DNA of 22,407 nucleotides from CAYXWH01 sp964468755 (GCA_964468755.1 CAYXWH010000028.1:1-22407); one strand, 5' to 3'; counted from the first letter of the stretch, positions 13,248-20,976 are shown. Notes: generated from the letters alone by a model not told the origin. A program made the numbers and translations.

Positions 13248-15098
13248 ATGTTTGTTTTGGGCACCGCCGGACACATAGACCACGGCAAGTCGGTGTTAAT
13301 ACATGCCCTTACCGGGATTGACCCGGACCGACTCCGTGAGGAAAAAGAGCGGGGCATGACCATAGACCTCGGCTTTGCCTGGATGAAACTACCCAGCGGT
13401 CGTGAGGTGGGTATCGTTGACGTTCCCGGTCATGAGCGTTTCGTGAAGAATATGCTGGCGGGGGTAGGCGGTATTGACCTGGCGATGCTGATTGTCGCCG
13501 CCAATGAAGGGGTGATGCCGCAGACTAGGGAACACCTGGCTATTCTTGACCTGCTCGGCGTGCAGCATGGGGTGGTAGTCATTACCAAAAAGGACCTGGT
13601 GGATGAAGAATTGCTCAGTCTGGTCAGGATGGAGGTGGAGGAGCTTGTCAGCGGGAGCAGCCTGTCAACGGCGCCCACCGTCGCGGTTTCTGCCTTAAAC
13701 GGTGAGGGCCTGTCCGATCTGCTCTCGATTATTGACGAACTTCTGGAAAAAACCCGGGAACGGCAGGATATTGACCGTCCCAGACTCTCCATTGACCGGG
13801 TATTTACCATTACCGGAGCCGGTACCGTGGTCACCGGTACCCTGATTGATGGTATCCTTTCCGTGGGTCAGGAAGTGGATATTGTTCCCTCAGGGCTGAG
13901 GGCGCGGGTTCGCAGCTTACAGACTCATAAAGCCAAAGTGGCGACGGCGCAGCCCGGCAGCCGGGTTGCGGTGAACCTGGCCGGGCTGAACACCTCGCAG
14001 TTGCAGCGGGGTGATGTCGTTACCAGACCGGGATGGCTGGTGCCGGCGTCCTTGCTAACGGTAAGACTCGGTCTGGTTGCCTATCTCCAGCGTCCGGTAC
14101 GCCATGGTACCACGGTAAGCTTTCACACCGGAGCCGCGGAGACAATGGCCAAAGTCCGTCTCCTTGAGGGTGAGGAACTCAGTCCGGGTAAGGCAACCTG
14201 GGCGCAACTTACCCTGGTCAAGCCGGTTGCCGTGGTTGCCCATGACCGCTTCATTATCCGTTCGCCAATGGAGACGCTTGGTGGTGGTGAGGTTGTTGAC
14301 GCTCATGCCAAACGGCTCCGCCGTTTTCGACCCGAGGTGATACAGAACCTTGAGGGGAGAATGGGTGGCACTGCCGGCGACGACATTATGGCACTACTGG
14401 AGAATAAACAACCGCTGGAACTCAAGACGCTCATCGATGAAGTAAGCTTGCCGTCAGATGAAGTACGGGGGACAATAGCCTCACTGATTCAACAGGGGAA
14501 GGTGGTGCGTCTTGGTGAGGGGAAATCACACCTGCTTGTTACCGCTGCCGGCTGGAAGCGCCTGGTCGGGAAAGCAACCGCTATCCTTCAGGACTATCAC
14601 CAGCGTTTTCCGGCTCGCGTGGGTATGCCCAAGGTAGAACTGAGCAGCCGGCTTGCGCTGGGGAACCAGGCTTCGGTGGCTATGCAGCGACTTCTGGTTG
14701 AAGGTATCCTTGTCGAGGATGGTGCCACGGTGCGCCTCCAGGCCCATCGGGTTCAACTCACCCCTGCCCAGCAGGCTACGGTGGACACTTTCCTGTCGGC
14801 TCTGGAACAGAACCCTTATACCCCGCCGAGCGAGTTAATCCCTGAGCCGGATTTGCTCAACCTGCTGGTCGGTAAGGGAAAGGTAGTAAAGGTGAGCGAA
14901 AGTATCGTCTTCTCCGCCTCAGCCTATCAGCATATGGTGGAGAGAATCACCTCGCACCTAAAGGCTAATGGCACAGTGACTCTGGGGCAAGTAAGGGATA
15001 TGTTTCACACCAGCCGGAAGTATGCCCAGGCTTTTCTGGAACGCCTTGACGGGGAGAAAGTGACCCGACGTGTTGGTGACGAAAGGGTGCTATATTAA
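13248..15098 (+). CDS. selB: Selenocysteine-specific translation elongation factor
   Basis: SelB brings selenocysteyl-tRNA to UGA codons that are followed by a SECIS hairpin. The 616-residue protein has an N-terminal EF-Tu-like GTPase with G1 GHIDHGKS, G2 GMTIDLG, G3 DVPGHE and G4 TKKD, two beta-barrel domains, and a C-terminal series of winged helices (about residues 370-616) that bind the SECIS. The length matches bacterial SelB. The frame runs up to TTG 13209 and ATG 13218, but ATG 13248 has GGGAAGGA about 10 nt upstream and begins directly with the GTPase strand FVLGTAGH. It is probably co-transcribed with selA. Confidence 0.96.
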   Translation: MFVLGTAGHIDHGKSVLIHALTGIDPDRLREEKERGMTIDLGFAWMKLPSGREVGIVDVPGHERFVKNMLAGVGGIDLAMLIVAANEGVMPQTREHLAILDLLGVQHGVVVITKKDLVDEELLSLVRMEVEELVSGSSLSTAPTVAVSALNGEGLSDLLSIIDELLEKTRERQDIDRPRLSIDRVFTITGAGTVVTGTLIDGILSVGQEVDIVPSGLRARVRSLQTHKAKVATAQPGSRVAVNLAGLNTSQLQRGDVVTRPGWLVPASLLTVRLGLVAYLQRPVRHGTTVSFHTGAAETMAKVRLLEGEELSPGKATWAQLTLVKPVAVVAHDRFIIRSPMETLGGGEVVDAHAKRLRRFRPEVIQNLEGRMGGTAGDDIMALLENKQPLELKTLIDEVSLPSDEVRGTIASLIQQGKVVRLGEGKSHLLVTAAGWKRLVGKATAILQDYHQRFPARVGMPKVELSSRLALGNQASVAMQRLLVEGILVEDGATVRLQAHRVQLTPAQQATVDTFLSALEQNPYTPPSELIPEPDLLNLLVGKGKVVKVSESIVFSASAYQHMVERITSHLKANGTVTLGQVRDMFHTSRKYAQAFLERLDGEKVTRRVGDERVLY

Positions 15099-15143
15099 CG
15101 GTCTGGTAATGTGGTTAACAAATGACTAAGGGGGACGGCTGCC

Positions 15144-16244
15144 ATGTGGGGATGGTTTACCGGTAATAGTATCTGGATATTTCTCATCGCCGGTCTGCTG
15201 CTCATCATTATTATTGTAGTACGGGAGAGGTTCCAGAGTATCATCGTAGACATGGCGCGGGAAAGATGGCGGGAAAAAGTACGGAAAATGGCTCAGGTAG
15301 CTTACTGGGTTATCGAGGGGCTGGCTCTACTATTTACTCTCACTTCCTTGACGGCACTCGTGCTGTCCCGTGAGGGCGTGTATAACATGGTCAACCCGGA
15401 AACGGTGCAATTATGGTTGATGGAACATGGAATCATTATTCTCGCCATCCTGGTGGTGACCGTGATTATATGGTATTCCCTGAACAAGTTTTTACCGGTG
15501 TTGATTTATCGCTCCATGGCAAAACCGAGGCGAGGCGAGAGCCGGGAGGGTATGAAGCGGCGGGCAGAAACGCTGGTCAGGGTATTCGTGGGAACAGGCC
15601 GGTTGATTATTGTCATTGTTGCCATATTGATGGTTCTGTCCGAGATAGGGGTGGAAATAGGGCCCATACTGGCTGGTTTCGGTGTTGTCGGGATAGCCGT
15701 GGGTTTTGGCGCCCAGTATCTGATAAGAGACCTTATCGCCGGGGTATTCATCCTGATGGAAAACCAGTACCGGGTAGGGGATGTTGCCAGGGTGGCTGAT
15801 ATTGCCGGGCTGGTGGAGGAAGTCAATCTGAGAAAGACGGTGCTGCGGGACCTGGATGGTATTGTCCACCATGTGCCCAATGGTGAGATTAAGGTAGCCA
15901 GTAACTATTCACGGCACTTTGCCCGGGTTAACCTTAATATACCGGTGTCTTATGGTACTGACCTTGACCGTGCTATAAGCGTGATAAACCGCATCTGTCA
16001 GGAGCTATACGAAGATGAGAAGTGGCACAAGGTATTCCAGAGCATGCCCCAGGTACTCAGGGTAGATAATCTGGGCGACTCCGGAATTGATATTAAAATT
16101 CTGGGTGATGTCAAACCGTTGCAGCAGTGGGCGACTATGGGGGAGTTACGACTCCGTATCAAGAAGGAGTTTGATGCGGAAGGCATCGAAATACCCTGGC
16201 CGCACACCAAGGTGTACTTCGGTAATGCACCGGATAACCTGTAA
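15144..16244 (+). CDS. MscS-family mechanosensitive ion channel
   Basis: The 366-residue protein has a hydrophobic N-terminal helix, two more membrane segments and then the MscS pore helix with a Gly/Ala-rich pattern (GPILAGFGVVGIAVGFGAQ), followed by LIRDLIAGVFILMENQYRVGD. The cytoplasmic beta domain carries NLRKTVLRDLDG and HHVPNGEI, and the C-terminal alpha/beta part ends near IPWPHTKVYFG. MscS channels open under membrane tension to release solutes. The ATG has GGGGGA about 8 nt upstream. It follows selB by 45 bp in the same direction and converges on the MFS gene; a functional link with selenium is not implied. Confidence 0.93.
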   Translation: MWGWFTGNSIWIFLIAGLLLIIIIVVRERFQSIIVDMARERWREKVRKMAQVAYWVIEGLALLFTLTSLTALVLSREGVYNMVNPETVQLWLMEHGIIILAILVVTVIIWYSLNKFLPVLIYRSMAKPRRGESREGMKRRAETLVRVFVGTGRLIIVIVAILMVLSEIGVEIGPILAGFGVVGIAVGFGAQYLIRDLIAGVFILMENQYRVGDVARVADIAGLVEEVNLRKTVLRDLDGIVHHVPNGEIKVASNYSRHFARVNLNIPVSYGTDLDRAISVINRICQELYEDEKWHKVFQSMPQVLRVDNLGDSGIDIKILGDVKPLQQWATMGELRLRIKKEFDAEGIEIPWPHTKVYFGNAPDNL

Positions 16245-16269
16245 CGGCGATTCGGAAAAGGCCCGGTGG

Positions 16270-16282
16270 CAGGGATACCCTG
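16270..16282 (+). terminator. Weak hairpin between the mscS and MFS genes
   Basis: CAGGG and CCCTG flank ATA and are followed by TATTTATAG. The stem is only 5 bp, the loop is 3 nt and the T-run is broken, so this is a weak candidate for terminating the mscS transcript. Confidence 0.25.
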
Positions 16283-16298
16283 TATTTATAGAGTATAC

Positions 16299-17558
16299 TT
16301 ACTCCGCTGTTTCCCGCCTGACTGGGGTGATTAATAACGCGGCTACGGTCATGAACACGGCGCCGAGTACGAAAGCGACGAAGTAACTACCGGTAGTATC
16401 AAATATGAGACCGCCGATAACCGGACCGGCTGCCGCACCGCCACTAAAACCGACGTCAAGGACTCCCATTATGGTGCCCATATTGGTCAGTCCGAAGGTA
16501 TCGCCGATGAGTGATGCCACGCTCGGTCCAACCCCGCCGTAAGCAAAGCCAAAGAAGAACGCAAACACGTAGAACATCCATAGCTCCCTTGACCATATCA
16601 GCCATACTATCGTCAATGCCATGAATAGTATGCAGCTAATCGCGGTCAATTTTCTGCCGAACTTATCGGAAAAGCCGCCGATAAGCACTCTACTGACGGT
16701 GGCTGTTCCACCGAGCAGGCTGAGCACCCCTGCCGCCTCTTCCGCGGAGAACCCCATGTCGGTAATGTGAGGCACCAGGTGAGTGGTGATCAGGAATAGA
16801 ATAGCGGCAAAAAATACCCAGTTGGCAATAACAAACCAGAAACTGCGGGTGCTGATTGCCTGCCGAAGGGATAGATCGGTTGGTGTTACCGCGTGTTCCT
16901 GGTTTTTCAGCTTCGGGACCGGCGAGTTGTCCGCATCCGTTTTTATCCCATCGGGCAAAACGCCAATCTCGCGGGGGTCCTTTTTCAGCAGTCTCGACAG
17001 GGGGAGGATAACAAGCCAGATAACGCCGCCGATTACGATAAAGGCTATCCGCCAGTCGAAGCTGGTAATAAGCAAGGTAGCGCCCGGTGCCATAATCATA
17101 GGACCCAGCCCGGCGCCGGCACCGGAAATGCCGGTAGCCAGTCCCCGCTTCTTCTTGAACCACCGGGAGACAGTGGACATGACTACAACATAGGTGCCGC
17201 TGGTTCCTATAGCCAGCAGCAGGCTATAGGTCAGGAATACGTGCCAGAATTCCGTGGTCTGTCCGGTGAGGATAAGGCCGAGACCGGTGAATAGACCCAT
17301 CAGAAACAGTACCCGTTTTGGTCCGTATCTATCGAGCGCCCAGCCGGTAACTATAGTGAATACACCGCAGAGAATCATGTAGGCGGCGAATATCGAGGAG
17401 GTGGTGGTGCGGGTCAGCGTAAATTCACTGGCTAGCGGTTTGAAGAAGACGCCAAAGGAAAAGCGGATACCCCACAGCGTGATGCCGATGAGGAAAAAAG
17501 AGGCAACCACTATCCAGCCGTAGAACAGCCTGTCTTTGTATTGTTTCAGCGATGACAA
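16299..17558 (-). CDS. MFS transporter, OxlT/monocarboxylate-type
   Basis: This 419-residue protein has about twelve membrane helices split by a charged central loop around residues 190-230. The first half has the cytoplasmic motif WALDRYGPKR, and the region VSRWFKKKRGLATGISGAG is typical of the oxalate/formate antiporter and monocarboxylate carrier branch. Transport of a carboxylate is therefore likely, but the substrate cannot be read from sequence. The only start giving full length is TTG at 17558, with a poor Shine-Dalgarno. It lies 63 bp after the nitroreductase stop on the same strand and may be co-transcribed with it. Confidence 0.9.
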   Translation of the reverse strand: MSSLKQYKDRLFYGWIVVASFFLIGITLWGIRFSFGVFFKPLASEFTLTRTTTSSIFAAYMILCGVFTIVTGWALDRYGPKRVLFLMGLFTGLGLILTGQTTEFWHVFLTYSLLLAIGTSGTYVVVMSTVSRWFKKKRGLATGISGAGAGLGPMIMAPGATLLITSFDWRIAFIVIGGVIWLVILPLSRLLKKDPREIGVLPDGIKTDADNSPVPKLKNQEHAVTPTDLSLRQAISTRSFWFVIANWVFFAAILFLITTHLVPHITDMGFSAEEAAGVLSLLGGTATVSRVLIGGFSDKFGRKLTAISCILFMALTIVWLIWSRELWMFYVFAFFFGFAYGGVGPSVASLIGDTFGLTNMGTIMGVLDVGFSGGAAAGPVIGGLIFDTTGSYFVAFVLGAVFMTVAALLITPVRRETAE

Positions 17559-17621
17559 TTAATGATTCCCGAAAAGCGCAGTCGATTAATGCGGTGTTTT
17601 ACTGAAAACGCTTAGCCATAC

Positions 17622-18131
17622 CTACCACTTATTCTGATGAATCCGGGACGGGTCAAGACGATTTGCCGCCGGTTTGCCTTCTGCCGGATAGCCGATTGAT
17701 GCCAGGGACAGGGGAACAATATGGTTTGGCAGTCCGAGCACTTTGCTGACCGCAGCCACCCGTTCCTCCCGGGGATAAACGCCCAGCCAGACCGCCCCCA
17801 GCCCCTCTGCTACCGCCGCGATAAGAATATTTTCCATTGCTGCCGCGCAGTCCTGTACCCAGAACTCCCCGCTCGAGGCGAGTTCCAGGTCGCAGCAGAC
17901 GGCGATTGCCACCGGCGCATTGCGGAGTGATGATGCCGTAGGACTAACACTGGCGATTTCATCGAGGATCTGGCGGTCATGAACAACGATGAAGTGCCAG
18001 GGTCGTTCATTACGTGCCGAAGGAGCACACATTGCCGCTTCCAGCAGTTCATTGATGACGTTTTCCGGTACCGTTTCTTCGGTATATTTCCGAATACTGC
18101 GTCGTGACCGGATGGCATCCATTGTCTCCAT
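17622..18131 (-). CDS. Nitroreductase-family flavoprotein
   Basis: The 169-residue protein is a short FMN-dependent nitroreductase. It starts with MDAIRSRRSIRKYTEETVP, whose basic cluster binds the FMN phosphate, continues with MCAPSARNERPWHFIVV, and has the C-terminal GLGAVWLGVYPREERVAAV and ASIGYPAEGKP signature. Such enzymes reduce nitro compounds, quinones or unknown substrates with NAD(P)H. Length and pattern fit the small subgroup common in anaerobes. The ATG has GGGGAGG 8 nt upstream. A good promoter lies about 97 bp upstream. The MFS gene follows; a shared substrate is possible but not shown. Confidence 0.93.
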   Translation of the reverse strand: METMDAIRSRRSIRKYTEETVPENVINELLEAAMCAPSARNERPWHFIVVHDRQILDEIASVSPTASSLRNAPVAIAVCCDLELASSGEFWVQDCAAAMENILIAAVAEGLGAVWLGVYPREERVAAVSKVLGLPNHIVPLSLASIGYPAEGKPAANRLDPSRIHQNKW

Positions 18132-18227
18132 AACACATTACCTCCCCTGGAATACTTTTGGTCCGGTATTGCTATGCCGGCTGATATAGTTAGGTTGAGG
18201 GCTTTCAATAGCCATGAGACCAGTCGA

Positions 18228-18256
18228 ATTGTAACACGGCGGGAATCGCTTGGCAA
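18228..18256 (-). promoter_or_regulatory. Putative promoter of the nitroreductase-MFS unit
   Basis: On the minus strand TTGCCA (18256-18251), a 17-bp spacer and TACAAT (18233-18228) form a good sigma70-type promoter. Transcription would start near 18221, giving a leader of about 90 nt. Confidence 0.5.
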
Positions 18257-18315
18257 AATGAGCCGGCGATGGAATGATGTCGCTTGCTTCTGAAGAATTG
18301 GTTGTCTGATTTAAA

Positions 18316-18939
18316 TCAAAGCGTCTTGTGGTTCTTGCGAAAGACTCTCATCTGTCGGGCATGGTCATGGAAGGGTTTTTCATCTTTCCCGGTCTCGTTT
18401 TGATGTAGCTGGCTGTTATTGCTGACCGGTCCGCGTTCAGGTGCCGGGTGGCTCGCCGGATCGGTGCTTTCCGGGCTTGACTCCGGTGGCAGCGGGTTAC
18501 CGGCGCCGGTCATCTCCTGCCTGTTCCAGTCCTGACGGGACAGGCGTGACTTGTTCACCGCCATGCCAATCAAATTGGCGATAACGGTGAGCATCTCGGT
18601 ATAGTCCCTGTCGAACCTTTTTCGTGACCGGAAGGCTACCCCCATAATTCCGTGCACTTTATAGGTCATTATGGGGACCGCCATCAACGACCGGTACCCC
18701 GCCCTGGTAAAGGTGGACAGGTGGTAGTTGCCAGTCCGGTTTAAATCAGTAATGCTTATTTTATTGCCCACACTGACTATTTCCCTGGTGAAGGGGTGGC
18801 CCAGGTCCATGGCAGCCATTTCCTGCATCATGTCCGGGGTAAAGCCGTGAGCGGCAGCCAGTGTTAACCGGTCGCTGCCGGCACTGATTAGCTGCACCCA
18901 GCAGCACTCAATTCTGAGCGCCGTTTTGAGCGTGTCCAT
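18316..18939 (-). CDS. GAF-domain protein; true start probably upstream of the first ATG
   Basis: From the first ATG the frame gives 207 residues. Residues 1-135 are most of a GAF domain: TALRIECCWVQLIS, LTLAAAHGF, a central helix, then YRSLMAVPIM and HGIMGVAFRS. The last 70 residues are polar, Pro/Ser-rich and probably disordered. GAF domains bind small ligands or chromophores in signalling; no output domain follows. The frame stays open upstream to 19053 and encodes KNQKILFTINEISEALSLS, exactly the first helix expected for a GAF domain, but no ATG, GTG or TTG occurs in that extension, and an in-frame TAG lies at 19056-19054. Possible explanations are an ATT start (19044 or 19029), a sequencing error or a degraded gene. 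A TATAAT at 19069-19064 lies just upstream. Confidence 0.75.
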   Translation of the reverse strand: MDTLKTALRIECCWVQLISAGSDRLTLAAAHGFTPDMMQEMAAMDLGHPFTREIVSVGNKISITDLNRTGNYHLSTFTRAGYRSLMAVPIMTYKVHGIMGVAFRSRKRFDRDYTEMLTVIANLIGMAVNKSRLSRQDWNRQEMTGAGNPLPPESSPESTDPASHPAPERGPVSNNSQLHQNETGKDEKPFHDHARQMRVFRKNHKTL

Positions 18940-19056
18940 AACGGTCCCGTTGAGATGAGCGGGCTCATTGCTCAGCGAAAGCGCTTCGCTGATTTCATTG
19001 ATTGTAAACAGAATCTTCTGGTTCTTAATGGTTACATCCCAAATATTTAGTAGCTA

Positions 19057-19351
19057 TATAAAAATTATATACTGTCTTACCGTATCCGGTGCAAACCGCC
19101 CGGCGATGGGGCACGGGTGAAAATGGGCTATCTTTTGAACGATTTTGCTTTTCTTAAAGATTGTAGTGGTGGTGTACCCAAAGGGGTTTCATCCATTAGA
19201 GCCAGCGTGTGGTTGGGGGATTTTTAGAGTAAATATTGAGCGGGTAAATAGAGGTGGGATTTATTAATCATTTCGTTAAAAAGTACAATGAAGGGCTAAA
19301 CAGATTATGTATCGCATCGAAAACGGCTGTTACCGAAATTATTAGTAATTA
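19057..19351. other. Intergenic stretch without recognised gene
   Basis: About 295 bp between the GAF gene region and the toxin-antitoxin promoter. It is AT-richer than most of the window. I see no open frame with coding character, tRNA, CRISPR repeat or clear terminator. A minus-strand TATAAT (19069-19064) is the only regulatory candidate, lacking a good -35. Confidence 0.5.
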
Positions 19352-19380
19352 TTGACAATTGTATACTAAATGTATACAAT
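19352..19380 (+). promoter_or_regulatory. Promoter of the toxin-antitoxin module with embedded palindromic operator
   Basis: A consensus TTGACA (19352-19357), a 17-bp spacer and TACAAT (19375-19380) make a strong sigma70-type promoter. A perfect inverted repeat, ATTGTATAC (19358-19366) and GTATACAAT (19372-19380) around TAAAT, occupies the entire spacer and the -10 box. A protein bound there would block RNA polymerase, as expected for antitoxin autoregulation. The expected start is near 19387, shortly before the ATG at 19401. Confidence 0.8.
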
Positions 19381-19400
19381 TTATCGAAGAGAGACGATCA

Positions 19401-19685
19401 ATGCTTCGTATCGAGTCAATTGAGATTGATGACCACATATTAGGAAAGATCGAAGGCAACCATGACGTTAAATTTGAAGAGGTAGAAGACATATGTCTGT
19501 CAGAGTCACATCACGTACGAAGAGGTAGAGAAGGTCTCTATAAAGTGTTTGGTCAAACAGCTAGTGGGCGTTATATTTTACTTGTCTTGGCTCATAAGGG
19601 CGGAGGCGATTGGAAGGTTGCTACGGCTAGACCTATGACAGATGCTGAAAAGCGACTTTACAAAAAGGTAACTGGAGGTGCGTAA
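19401..19685 (+). CDS. BrnT/DUF4258-like toxin
   Basis: This 94-residue protein resembles BrnT and other RelE-fold ribonuclease toxins. It has HDVKFEEVEDI, comparable to the KHGVSFEEA segment of BrnT, then a strand with YKVFGQTASGRYILLVLAH and the C-terminal WKVATARPMTDAEKRLYKK, comparable to the ISAR...E...Y end of the family. Such toxins cleave mRNA or otherwise halt growth until bound by the partner. Upstream in-frame TTG codons exist (from 19359) but lie within the promoter, so ATG 19401 is chosen. The stop is 1 bp before the antitoxin ATG. Base composition is visibly AT-richer than the surrounding housekeeping genes, suggesting acquisition by transfer. Toxicity is inferred. Confidence 0.7.
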   Translation: MLRIESIEIDDHILGKIEGNHDVKFEEVEDICLSESHHVRRGREGLYKVFGQTASGRYILLVLAHKGGGDWKVATARPMTDAEKRLYKKVTGGA

Positions 19686-19686
19686 A

Positions 19687-20166
19687 ATGGCTGATTTAAA
19701 TGGGGAATTGCAGCGTATTGAACGGGGTGAGGCTTGGGATGAATCTGATGAGATTGTCCATTTAGAGGTTAAAAGGCCCTTGGACAAGGTGGTCCCAGTA
19801 CGTCTTCCATCGGCCGAGTGGGAAAAATTAAGAAAAGAAGCGAGAGAGCTGGGCGTTGGACCAACCACTTTGGCGCGCATGTGGATTTTAGAGCGCTTGC
19901 GTGTACTGTCCATTTCTCCGCAAGATTTATTTAGATTTTCTCAATTGTTTGGAACAAGTGCTATTCTAGAAGGTCTCCCAACACTACTGACCCCGAGAGA
20001 AACAGAAATATTAGAGTATGTGTCGCTTGGTTATAGTAATAAACAGATTTCTGAAAAGCTCGGTGTAACTGATGCGACTATTAAGAGTCATCTTACATCA
20101 ATGTTACAGAAATTATATCAAAGACGCGATGTTGTTACCTCTACGAAACCCAAGCGCCGGACTTAG
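19687..20166 (+). CDS. Antitoxin-like protein: ribbon-helix-helix-type region fused to LuxR-type HTH
   Basis: The 159-residue protein has two DNA-binding-like regions. Residues about 38-78 (VVPVRLPSAEWEKLRK followed by GVGPTTLARMWILERLR) look like the CopG/BrnA-type ribbon-helix-helix of type II antitoxins. Residues about 101-152 begin LTPRETEILEYVSLGYSNKQ and continue ISEKLGVTDATIKSHL, a clear LuxR/GerE helix-turn-helix. The linker of about 20 residues has no receiver or sensor domain. The acidic N-terminus (about 1-37) could contact the toxin. GGAGG (19674-19678) lies 8 nt before the ATG at 19687 and sits within the end of the toxin gene, so the pair is co-translated. A GTG at 19678 overlaps that Shine-Dalgarno and is less likely. 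The usual antitoxin lacks the second HTH. Confidence 0.8.
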   Translation: MADLNGELQRIERGEAWDESDEIVHLEVKRPLDKVVPVRLPSAEWEKLRKEARELGVGPTTLARMWILERLRVLSISPQDLFRFSQLFGTSAILEGLPTLLTPRETEILEYVSLGYSNKQISEKLGVTDATIKSHLTSMLQKLYQRRDVVTSTKPKRRT

Positions 20167-20172
20167 CTTGGG
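20149..20172 (+). terminator. Hairpin at the end of the toxin-antitoxin module
   Basis: CCCAAGC (20149-20155) pairs perfectly with GCTTGGG (20166-20172) over a 10-nt loop, overlapping the antitoxin stop codon. There is no T-run after it, so it may be a weak terminator or an RNA-stabilising 3' stem. Confidence 0.35.
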
Positions 20173-20227
20173 AATATGTTGAGGGACATCATTCAGCTAG
20201 AAAGCATAATATCTTCCAAGCCTGCGG

Positions 20228-20377
20228 TTGTCGACTACCTGCATAGATTCAAACTTTCATCAAAAGGCTTGGTGTGCTTGTCGACTCAACACGAAGGATT
20301 CGTAATCTGTTGTGGTCTGCGGCGGAGTGATATAATCTTGGAATTTAGTATAAGCTTATGGTAAAGTATTGTCGACT
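20228..20377 (+). repeat. Three direct copies of TTGTCGACT
   Basis: The nine-base word TTGTCGACT, containing the palindrome GTCGAC, occurs at 20228-20236, 20278-20286 and 20369-20377, all in one orientation within 150 bp. The last copy runs into the plsY start codon. It might be a protein-binding site cluster or a remnant of insertion; no function is known. Confidence 0.5.
20328..20336 (+). promoter_or_regulatory. Putative extended -10 promoter of plsY
   Basis: TGATATAAT is an extended -10 element (TG, one base, consensus TATAAT). The -35 region is weak, as is common with extended -10 promoters. Transcription would start near 20343, about 34 nt before plsY. Confidence 0.5.
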
Positions 20378-20976
20378 TGCTAGAAAGCGCATCAATAATA
20401 ATAGGTTATCTTCTGGGTTCATTCCCAGCCGCTTATATCATTGCCAGGTATGAAGGGGGCATTGATATCCGTGACGTTGGCGTTCGCAATATGGGGGGCG
20501 CCAATGTAATCCGGGAAGTAGGCAGGTGGGCGGGTGCCCTGACCCTCTTATTCGATATAGGAAAGGGAGCTCTCTCTGTCTATATTGCCCAGCTCCTGGG
20601 AGTTTCCCTGCCCTGGGTGCTGGCGGCTGGTTTTGCCGCCATGCTGGGACATAACTATCCTGTGTATATAGGATTCAGGGGTGGTAAGGGAATCGCCACT
20701 GTTATGGGCATATTCTTCGTGCTGTCGCCGCCGGCAATGGTTGGAACCACGGCGATAATCGGGATTATCCTCCTCTTCGTTCGCAGCTTTTTCGTTGCCG
20801 TCGAAATCGCCTCGCCCTTTTTCCTGCTGCTGGTATGGTATGCGGAAGGAATCGGGGCGATTTTTTTCTGCGCGGTGGCAATTGTCGCCTTTCAGTTCTT
20901 CAGGAACCGGGGTCGTTTGAAGGAGATAAAAGCGGTGACTACCCGGATGGCGAGAGTTGTAAGAAAGGGTGGTTAA
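20377..20976 (+). CDS. plsY: Glycerol-3-phosphate acyltransferase PlsY-like membrane protein
   Basis: PlsY transfers the acyl group from acyl phosphate to glycerol 3-phosphate, the first acylation of phospholipid synthesis. The 199-residue protein has about five membrane helices, starts with the typical IIGYLLGSFPAAYIIAR and contains the three PlsY loops: DIRDVGVRNMGGANVIR (30-46), FDIGKG (59-64) and GHNYPVYIGFRGGKGIAT (91-108). In the first loop the usual GSGN is GVRN, which departs from the family at a glycine/serine position that contacts substrate. The start is TTG; the only in-frame stop just upstream (20362-20364) rules out a longer protein. The Shine-Dalgarno is poor. The gene follows the AT-rich toxin-antitoxin segment and precedes an amino-acid permease. 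A PlsY paralogue with another role is possible. Confidence 0.85.
   Translation: MLESASIIIGYLLGSFPAAYIIARYEGGIDIRDVGVRNMGGANVIREVGRWAGALTLLFDIGKGALSVYIAQLLGVSLPWVLAAGFAAMLGHNYPVYIGFRGGKGIATVMGIFFVLSPPAMVGTTAIIGIILLFVRSFFVAVEIASPFFLLLVWYAEGIGAIFFCAVAIVAFQFFRNRGRLKEIKAVTTRMARVVRKGG

Noticed and set aside
19090..19351. Search for tRNA(Sec), other tRNAs or an integration site near the toxin-antitoxin module
   Set aside because: No T-arm consensus or paired acceptor stem was seen, and no duplicated attachment sequence could be identified by eye.
20176..20364. 62-codon plus-strand frame between the antitoxin and plsY
   Set aside because: No Shine-Dalgarno, no recognisable motif, and it contains the plsY promoter and two of the 9-mer repeats; probably noncoding.
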